From an uncultured bacterium (lineage in GTDB: Bacteria; Cyanobacteriota; Vampirovibrionia; Gastranaerophilales; Gastranaerophilaceae), in the NCBI GenBank assembly GCA_948964545.1, contig CAREDV010000003.1, forward strand, positions 1-64,000: a stretch of DNA of 64,000 bases, in the 5' to 3' direction. Positions 58,366 to 64,000 of the stretch are shown one piece after another; position 1 is the first letter of the stretch, and each line of letters starts with the position of its first letter. The position numbers were made by a program, and so were the translations under genes. The notes below the pieces were generated by a model. It was not told the DNA's origin. It saw nothing but the letters and a program-made list of their open reading frames with translations, and made no database searches.

Positions 58366-59877
58366 TTACTTTACAATTAACTTTCCAATATTATGTCTTT
58401 TGCAATAATCTTTGAAATCAGCACTAATTTCAGGTGACAACAAGTATAATGCAATAATATTCGGCACTGACATTGCAATCATCATCGCATCTGTAATATT
58501 AATTACTGATGCAACGTTCATAGCAGAACCCACAACGATAAACAAACAATAAATCACGTCAAATGATAAGTTGCGTTTGTGACCTTCACCAACTAAGAAT
58601 GTCCAAGCTTTTTGTCCGTAATAAGCCCATGAAATTAATGTTGATAAAGCGAATAAAATTACTACAACAGATAAAATATATGGGAAGAAAGAAATTACTG
58701 ATTGGAAAGCTGAACTTGCAAGTTCGATACCTGAAATTTGTCCAACCTGTGTCTGTTCCAAAATTCCCGAAAATACGATTGCAAATGAAGTTAACAAGCA
58801 TAAAATACCTGTCAATAAAGTTTCTAATAATGCTACAAAACCTTGAGAAATAGGCTCATTAGTTTTAACTGTTGCATAAGCAATCGCAGCAGCACCTGTA
58901 CCAGCTTCGTTAGACTGAACAGAACGTCTTAAACCTATGATAATTGTTCCGAACACACCGCCAGCTACAGCATGCGGCGAGAATGCTTCCCTGATAATCA
59001 AAGCAATCGCATGCGGAATATGAACAAAGTTTGCAAGGATTACAATCAAACCTGCACCTATATATAAAAAGCACATTGCGGGAACTAAAATTGTTGTAAT
59101 CTTAGAAATACTTTTGATACCATCAACAACAGCAAGCCATACAAGTACAGCGATTAAAATACCGAATACCCAAGCATAACCGTTCATAAAACTGTGTTCT
59201 CCGCCTGTAATTAATATAAGCTGGTGAGCAGACTGGTTGATTTGAATCATGTTACCGCCTGTAATAGCTCCGCCGATACAAAGAACAGCGAAAATTGCAG
59301 ACAATGGCTGACCTAACCATCTCATTTTTTTACGTGTCAAACCGTGTGCGATATAGTGCATCGGACCGCCAGATACTGTACCGTCAAGGTTGAAACGTCT
59401 GTATTTAACAGCAAGTGAAGCTTCAATAAATTTAATAGACATTCCTAAAAACGCACCTGCAAAAATCCAGAATGCAGCACCTGGGCCGCCTATTGAAATC
59501 GAAATTGCAACACCTGCAATACTTCCGATACCGATAGTTCCTGATAACGCAGTTGCTAATGCCTGAAATGATGAAACTTCACCGTTTGAATCATCAGAGT
59601 TTTTATCAGCAGGTTTAGCAACAACGTCAATAGCGTGTTTCAAACCCCATACTGAAACTCCTTTGAAAAATATAGTAAAAAATATACCTGCGAACAAAAT
59701 CCAGAAAATAATAATCGGTACATTTGACCCGAAAAAGTTTATGGGATAAAAAATAACATTTGCGACAGCATCTGATACGGGCGCAATGTGTTTATCCATA
59801 AAAGCATCCACGTTAAAAGCGTTAGCCTGCTGGATGTTAAATAAAAGTGTCAAAAGTACGATTAAAAATTTGTTCAT
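58366..59877 (-). CDS. Sodium:alanine/glycine symporter (AGCS family)
   Basis: The protein has 503 residues with about eleven spans. Family motifs are LATALSGTIGIGSIAGVAISISIGGPGAAFWIF, SIKFIEASLAVKYR, GGPMHYI and GLRRSVQSNEAGTGAAAIAYA. It has an N-terminal signal-like segment (IVLLTLLFNIQQANAF), which some AGCS members have. It imports alanine or glycine with sodium. The start at 59877 follows GAAAGGATTTTT; the longer frame from 60042 runs into the neighbouring gene. Confidence 0.94.
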   Translation of the reverse strand: MNKFLIVLLTLLFNIQQANAFNVDAFMDKHIAPVSDAVANVIFYPINFFGSNVPIIIFWILFAGIFFTIFFKGVSVWGLKHAIDVVAKPADKNSDDSNGEVSSFQALATALSGTIGIGSIAGVAISISIGGPGAAFWIFAGAFLGMSIKFIEASLAVKYRRFNLDGTVSGGPMHYIAHGLTRKKMRWLGQPLSAIFAVLCIGGAITGGNMIQINQSAHQLILITGGEHSFMNGYAWVFGILIAVLVWLAVVDGIKSISKITTILVPAMCFLYIGAGLIVILANFVHIPHAIALIIREAFSPHAVAGGVFGTIIIGLRRSVQSNEAGTGAAAIAYATVKTNEPISQGFVALLETLLTGILCLLTSFAIVFSGILEQTQVGQISGIELASSAFQSVISFFPYILSVVVILFALSTLISWAYYGQKAWTFLVGEGHKRNLSFDVIYCLFIVVGSAMNVASVINITDAMMIAMSVPNIIALYLLSPEISADFKDYCKRHNIGKLIVK

Positions 59878-59947
59878 AAAAATCCTTTCAGGGTAAAAAC
59901 CAACTCTTATAATTGTAGCAGAAACATGAAAATCAGGGGCTAAATGG

Positions 59948-60982
59948 TTACGAAATCTTAAAGATTTGTTGCAAATAGTTATCCGCACACCATTCGGGCG
60001 TGAGGGTGCTGATTGTATCAAAAGCTTTCTCGCGCAAAGCATTGCGCTTATCTGGATTGAGTGAATTTATTTTATCAAGGGTTTGTTTGACGTTTTCAGG
60101 TTCTGTTAAAAATCCGTTTTCTTCGTCGATTATAATCCCGTCTATGCCCTCATTTTTTGTACATACTGTAATGCATCCTTGCGACATGGCTTCTAGGTAA
60201 ACCATACCAAAGGTTTCGCCGATACTAGGCAAGATAAAAACGTCATTCTTTCGCATTTCCTCTAATATTTCATCAGGTTTCAGATACCCTGTGAAAGTTA
60301 CGTTCTTATCAAGTTTTTCAAGGTTTTTGCGAAGTTTCCCATCACCAATAACAGTCAGCTTATAATTTCCCTTGCAAGCTTTGATTACTTTGTCAATATT
60401 TTTGCGTTTTTTGAAATTTGCGCAGGTCAAAACTTTGATTTTGTCGTGGTTTTCACGTGTTATCGGATGCGGTGCGCAAATTCCCGACGGTGCAGTAAAA
60501 GTTTTTCCTTTAAATTCGGGGAACAGTTTTAATAACTTCTTTTGTATTACATAAGAACGGCAGGCAATGGCTTTTGCATTATCCAGCGCAGTTTTTAAAC
60601 GTTTTCGAAAATGAAATTTATATATAGGATTTGTCAAAACTTCCAAATCAGAATTATGTATTCCTGCAGCAAACGGAAGCCCTAATTTATCTGCATATAA
60701 AATTCCCGACGGCATGTGTGCAATTACAAGGTCGTATTCTTTTTTGAGAGGTGGAATTTTCCAAAACGGCGTCCAAAAATTAAGGTTTAAAACATTTCCA
60801 TATTTGCCTGATTTGTAAAAAGGTTTTGCGCGCAAAAAAGAGTTTAAAATAAAATTTGGTTTTATAACATCAACCTCATGACCTGCGTTTTGCCATTCTT
60901 TGACAAAGTTGAGCAGAGTTTTTGGTGTTATTTTTTCATCATCCTTTATCGGATATAAATCTGTTATAAAAAGAATTTGCAT
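59948..60982 (-). CDS. GT4-type glycosyltransferase
   Basis: This 344-residue GT-B enzyme starts MQILFITDLYPIKDDEKITP. The C-terminal nucleotide-sugar site contains LTVIGDGKLRKNLE, VTFTGYLKPDEI and FILPSIGETFGMVYLEAMSQGC (E-x7-E motif). It likely adds a sugar to an envelope glycan. The start at 60982 is set by TTTACA-17-TATAAT ending 6 nt upstream (leaderless). Confidence 0.9.
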   Translation of the reverse strand: MQILFITDLYPIKDDEKITPKTLLNFVKEWQNAGHEVDVIKPNFILNSFLRAKPFYKSGKYGNVLNLNFWTPFWKIPPLKKEYDLVIAHMPSGILYADKLGLPFAAGIHNSDLEVLTNPIYKFHFRKRLKTALDNAKAIACRSYVIQKKLLKLFPEFKGKTFTAPSGICAPHPITRENHDKIKVLTCANFKKRKNIDKVIKACKGNYKLTVIGDGKLRKNLEKLDKNVTFTGYLKPDEILEEMRKNDVFILPSIGETFGMVYLEAMSQGCITVCTKNEGIDGIIIDEENGFLTEPENVKQTLDKINSLNPDKRNALREKAFDTISTLTPEWCADNYLQQIFKIS

Positions 60983-61040
60983 AAAAGCATTATAAATCAG
61001 CCGACTTGTCTTGTAAATCATTTTAAGGTATTATGGAATT

Positions 61041-61520
61041 ATGGACTATAAAGACTATCTTAATCAGGGAATACAGGAAACGAACGAGGGAAAGTTTGAT
61101 GAGGCTTTGCATTCACTTAGCCGTGCTGTCGGATTAAAGCCTGATGATGCGCTTTCTTACTTTTCGCTTGCGATTGTTTATCATAATATGAACGAACTTA
61201 TTTCAGCTTTTGATAATTATTCAAAGGCGATTGAGTATAAACCTGATATGGTTGATGCTTATTTTAACCGTGCACAGACGATTTTGCAGAGTGAAAACAA
61301 GAGTGACATAAGGCTTAATATGGCGTTAAGCGATTTGCAAAAAGCGGTTGAATTAGACCCGAAATTTATAGATGCACTTTATTATTCTGCTGTTATTCAG
61401 AAAAAACTCGGCGATTACAATGGTGCACTGGAAAACCTTGATAAAGTTCTTGCAATCGACCCGAACGCTGTATATTCAAGAGCTTTGAAAAAACTGATTT
61501 TACAGAAGTATATTAAATAA
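61041..61520 (+). CDS. TPR-repeat protein
   Basis: This 159-residue cytoplasmic protein is made of about four TPR units (GKFDEALHSLSRAVGLKPDDALSYFSLAIVYHNM, AFDNYSKAIEYKPDMVDAYFNRA, ALSDLQKAVELDPKFIDALYYSAVI, ALENLDKVLAIDPNA). It is divergent from the glycosyltransferase gene. TTGTCT-17-TATTAT ends 6 nt before the ATG, so the mRNA is leaderless. It overlaps nagZ by 21 bp at the 3' end. Confidence 0.85.
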   Translation: MDYKDYLNQGIQETNEGKFDEALHSLSRAVGLKPDDALSYFSLAIVYHNMNELISAFDNYSKAIEYKPDMVDAYFNRAQTILQSENKSDIRLNMALSDLQKAVELDPKFIDALYYSAVIQKKLGDYNGALENLDKVLAIDPNAVYSRALKKLILQKYIK

Positions 61521-62492
61521 TTGTTTTAGTTTAATTATCTTCTCATACGACTTTTCGATATTTTCCTGAAGCTCTTTGTCTTTCAGGGCTTTTTGATAAA
61601 TTTTTTCGATTATTTCGATTGTTTCAGGAGTTGAGTTTCTGTAGATAAACATGTTCAATCCTGCGCGGATACCTCTTTCACAGGCATTAACCATTGAGTT
61701 GATCTTACAAGTTTTTTCAATATTGTTCGGCATGGCTACGTGCGTAGCACCCTTCATGACCATATCATCTGATATTGCAACCCCGTCAAACCCGAGTCCC
61801 CGCAGGTAATCAATCGCGTTTTTGCTCAAACTTGTCGGGATTACATCTTTTTCAAAGCATGTGCAGTGAAGATGTGCCACCATAACCATTTCGATTGTTT
61901 TTGCACACGACCTGAACGGTTCAATATGCTCTTGCATTTCTTCAAGTGATAAATCAATTTTCGGCAGAGTTAAATGGCTGTCTGCGTTTGCATCGCCGTG
62001 CCCGGGGAAATGTTTTACGCATGGAATAATCCCGTTTTCGCGATAGGTTTGTGAAACGATTTTTTCGCACTTAATAACCTCTTTTGCGTTATCGGAAAAC
62101 GCGCGTTCGCCGATTATTGGGTTATTCGGATTTGTGTTTACATCAATACAGGGGGCAAAATTCAGGTTTATGCCGTAAATTTTGAGTTCCTGCGCAATTT
62201 CTTTAGTCTGTTCTTTCAAAACCCCTTTTTCGCAGGCGTATTTTGCGGACAAATATTTTTTCCCTTGGTGGATATTTTCGGTGCGTTCAACCCTTCCGCC
62301 TTCTTGATCAATTGACAAAAACGGCGGAATAAGCGCCTTTGCCTTAATCTCCTCAATCAGATTACGAAACTGTTCAACGGATTGAATATCTTTTGTAAAA
62401 AAGATTATTCCGCCCAAACCCTCTTTAAGAGCTTGTTCATATCCGCCGCCGTCACAGCCTAAAATAAACATCTGGTATAATTTTTGTTTCAT
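61500..62492 (-). CDS. nagZ: Beta-N-acetylhexosaminidase (GH3)
   Basis: This 330-residue GH3 enzyme removes GlcNAc from muropeptides in cell-wall recycling. It has the motif CVKHFPGHGDANADSHLTLP (catalytic His loop), nucleophile Asp in DGVAISDDMVMKGA, and an N-terminal SIDQEGGRVERT. There is no signal peptide, as in other NagZ proteins. It overlaps the next upstream gene by 4 bp (coupled). Confidence 0.94.
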   Translation of the reverse strand: MKQKLYQMFILGCDGGGYEQALKEGLGGIIFFTKDIQSVEQFRNLIEEIKAKALIPPFLSIDQEGGRVERTENIHQGKKYLSAKYACEKGVLKEQTKEIAQELKIYGINLNFAPCIDVNTNPNNPIIGERAFSDNAKEVIKCEKIVSQTYRENGIIPCVKHFPGHGDANADSHLTLPKIDLSLEEMQEHIEPFRSCAKTIEMVMVAHLHCTCFEKDVIPTSLSKNAIDYLRGLGFDGVAISDDMVMKGATHVAMPNNIEKTCKINSMVNACERGIRAGLNMFIYRNSTPETIEIIEKIYQKALKDKELQENIEKSYEKIIKLKQLFNILL

Positions 62493-63055
62493 AAAATTTG
62501 TCCTGCAAGCGGTAATAATTCGCTCAATTTACCGTTTTCGCAAACCTTTTCAATTTCTTTGTTAATTATTTCTAAATCAGCAGGAGTTTTTAAGTCAGAC
62601 GGAATATTGATATCATTTGTGGTTTGAGTTTTTACAAATCCCTCATTTGCTTTTAAAAATTCTCTATAGCTTGAGAGAATATTTTTAGATGTATCATCTA
62701 ATACAAATTCTTGTCCTGCGTAATATTTCGCATCTTTTTTAAGTTGTTCTGTGTATTCAATAATAAAATCAACTTCCGAAAGACTTTCTTTTTCGTCAAA
62801 TTCACCGCCAAAACAAAGATTATTCAAAATTTTTGCATCATCAAACTGTTTTATATAAACCGCCCACAACATACAGCCGAGATAAAATCCGATGTAAGTT
62901 TTCAATAATGATTGAATTTTCGGGTAAAACATTTTGAAATGCTGTTTTTTCTGGTTAAAATTTCTGAACTGTCCTAGTGTATTGTAAACGTATTCAATAT
63001 TCGGAACAAATGCTGACATGTGCTGAATAAACCCTGGGTCAAATTTTACTTCCAT
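62489..63055 (-). CDS. Hypothetical helical protein
   Basis: This 188-residue soluble helical protein is not a recognised family. It reads FDPGFIQHMSAFVPNIEYVYNTLGQFRNFNQKKQHFKMFYP and ends KLSELLPLAGQIL. The FDPGFIQ start overlaps the upstream hydrolase gene by 17 bp, so they are coupled. A shared function with the hydrolase is likely but unknown. Confidence 0.6.
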   Translation of the reverse strand: MEVKFDPGFIQHMSAFVPNIEYVYNTLGQFRNFNQKKQHFKMFYPKIQSLLKTYIGFYLGCMLWAVYIKQFDDAKILNNLCFGGEFDEKESLSEVDFIIEYTEQLKKDAKYYAGQEFVLDDTSKNILSSYREFLKANEGFVKTQTTNDINIPSDLKTPADLEIINKEIEKVCENGKLSELLPLAGQIL

Positions 63056-64000
63056 TTTTTAATCCTTTCTTACCTTCAATAAAAGCTTTTACAACAGCGT
63101 TTGAAAATGCTCTTTTAGAACTCCAGTATGAAGTGTGAGCAGACATAAACGAACGTTTTGACCAAACGCTTGAATTATCATATACAAAACCTTTCGGCTC
63201 ATTAAATTTCAAATTCATAACATTTTCCATTTCGTCTAAGGTTAAATTTCTGCTTGTCGGAAATCCAAGAGGGTCTTCGCGATAGTTAACCGTAATAAAG
63301 AACAAACCCTGTTCTATAATATATTTCATCATTAATTTATTGTAATAGTTCAGTTCATAATCAGGGTCGGCTAAATCTGAATAAAACAATACAAGCGGGC
63401 TTGCGTAGTTTACAACTCCCTCAAGAGTGTCAGCGGGTGCGCAGGCTGTTTTTGAAACTTCTTGTATTTTTAAATAATTTTCTTTTAATTTATCATCGTT
63501 GTTATTGAATATAAGATGACCGCTTTGCGATACAAAACCTATCCCCGACTTTGAAAGTGCTGAGATGCAGGTGTTTTCAATCGGATGTGTTTTAACAAAT
63601 TTTCTTGTATTTTCGCTGACATTAATCGTGTTGAAAAGTTCTTCCGCATTGATATACCGCATTTTATTGAACATATATTCATAAGTAATAAAAGTTCCCG
63701 CAGAATAGCCGTAAAGAATTACCTTGTTTCCCTTTTCGTTTTCTTCGATAACTTTTTTATTCAGCTCATCCAAAATCGGAAGCATATTGTGCTGTTTTTG
63801 CACCCAAATTGCATCGTGCATACAGGAAGCAATTACAGAACGCACCTTGTATGCAAGTGTAGGGCACAGAGCTTTTGTCAAATCAAGCTGATTTTTTACA
63901 AAATCCAAATCTTTCTTACTTTTGTCGCCCCAAAAGAAAATAACAGGTTCTTCGTTAATTTTATATTCGGGATTGTTTGCAAAAAATGCGCTGATATCAG
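63039..64000 (-). CDS. Alpha/beta hydrolase-like protein, 5' end beyond the window
   Basis: The frame is open to the right window edge (beginning ISAFFANNPEYKINEEPV in the visible part), so the TTG at 63908 is not needed as start and the gene is partial. The nucleophile elbow G-Y-S-A-G in NKVILYGYSAGTFITYEYM marks an alpha/beta hydrolase. The end is SFMSAHTSYWSSKRAFSNAVVKAFIEG. The substrate may be a lipid or peptide ester; this is not resolved. Confidence 0.7.
   Translation of the reverse strand, partial: DISAFFANNPEYKINEEPVIFFWGDKSKKDLDFVKNQLDLTKALCPTLAYKVRSVIASCMHDAIWVQKQHNMLPILDELNKKVIEENEKGNKVILYGYSAGTFITYEYMFNKMRYINAEELFNTINVSENTRKFVKTHPIENTCISALSKSGIGFVSQSGHLIFNNNDDKLKENYLKIQEVSKTACAPADTLEGVVNYASPLVLFYSDLADPDYELNYYNKLMMKYIIEQGLFFITVNYREDPLGFPTSRNLTLDEMENVMNLKFNEPKGFVYDNSSVWSKRSFMSAHTSYWSSKRAFSNAVVKAFIEGKKGLKNGSKI

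Noticed and set aside
59878..60042. Extension of the symporter and a 61021 start for the glycosyltransferase
   Set aside because: The symporter extension runs into the next gene and lacks a ribosome site. The extra 13 residues of the transferase would include its own -10 box.

Overview
The window looks like a chromosomal stretch from an AT-rich (low-GC) bacterium. The combination of an outer-membrane autotransporter, proteins with N-terminal signal peptides, glycan-handling genes and many lineage-specific hypothetical proteins suggests a non-photosynthetic relative of Cyanobacteria of the Melainabacteria/Gastranaerophilales type from an animal gut. That assignment is inference from gene content and style; no marker rRNA is present. 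All annotation comes from reading the sequence, without database searches.

Layout. 0-9.6 kb: an MgtE-N/FliG-like helical protein, a lone LuxR-type HTH protein, pncC, dnaB and pnuC (two NMN-salvage genes flanking the replicative helicase), two hypothetical membrane proteins, a GNAT enzyme, the riboflavin genes ribE-ribBA, and tpiA. 9.6-17.8 kb: a lipid cluster (yceD-like, rpmF, plsX, fabH, a thioredoxin-like gene, fabD, fabG, acpP, fabF), interrupted between fabG and acpP by a small toxin/regulator cassette. 17.8-37 kb: an SF1 helicase with a C-terminal nuclease-like domain, a CCA-adding enzyme, a four-gene TPR/phosphoesterase/metallo-hydrolase operon, thrC and hom, a lytic-transglycosylase-like protein, an HD protein, a diguanylate cyclase, a parvulin, and small membrane, cupin, dehydrogenase and acetyltransferase genes. 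37-38.4 kb: a probable MuF-type secreted or phage-derived protein with a C-terminal domain that strongly resembles vertebrate serum amyloid A, followed by a small membrane protein. 38.42-50.25 kb: an integrated element bounded by a perfect 69-bp direct repeat, inserted in a tRNA-Arg(TCT) gene. It carries an integrase, a KAP P-loop NTPase, a second tyrosine recombinase and a 1798-residue Pmp-like autotransporter. 50.5-64 kb: alaS, two divergent XRE regulators, dut, a GH57 enzyme, an amino-acid:cation symporter, a glycosyltransferase, nagZ and an alpha/beta hydrolase cut by the window edge.

Three things stand out. (1) A perfect 24-bp inverted repeat flanks a 124-bp promoter-bearing segment between the catalytic-domain-only recombinase and the autotransporter gene; this has the architecture of an invertible phase-variation switch. 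(2) Four dispersed copies (15.2, 22.1, 33.5 and 53.8 kb) of a tiny locus each encode a 21-27 residue hydrophobic peptide, with a Shine-Dalgarno sequence predicted to be base-paired in its leader. Each is opposed by a convergent antisense RNA from a near-identical promoter, with co-varying RNA stems: a type I toxin-antitoxin-like family. (3) The MuF plus serum-amyloid-A-like protein sits behind an attenuator-like terminator.

Many genes here have a -10 box 6-9 nt before the start codon and no Shine-Dalgarno, so leaderless mRNAs are probably common in this organism.
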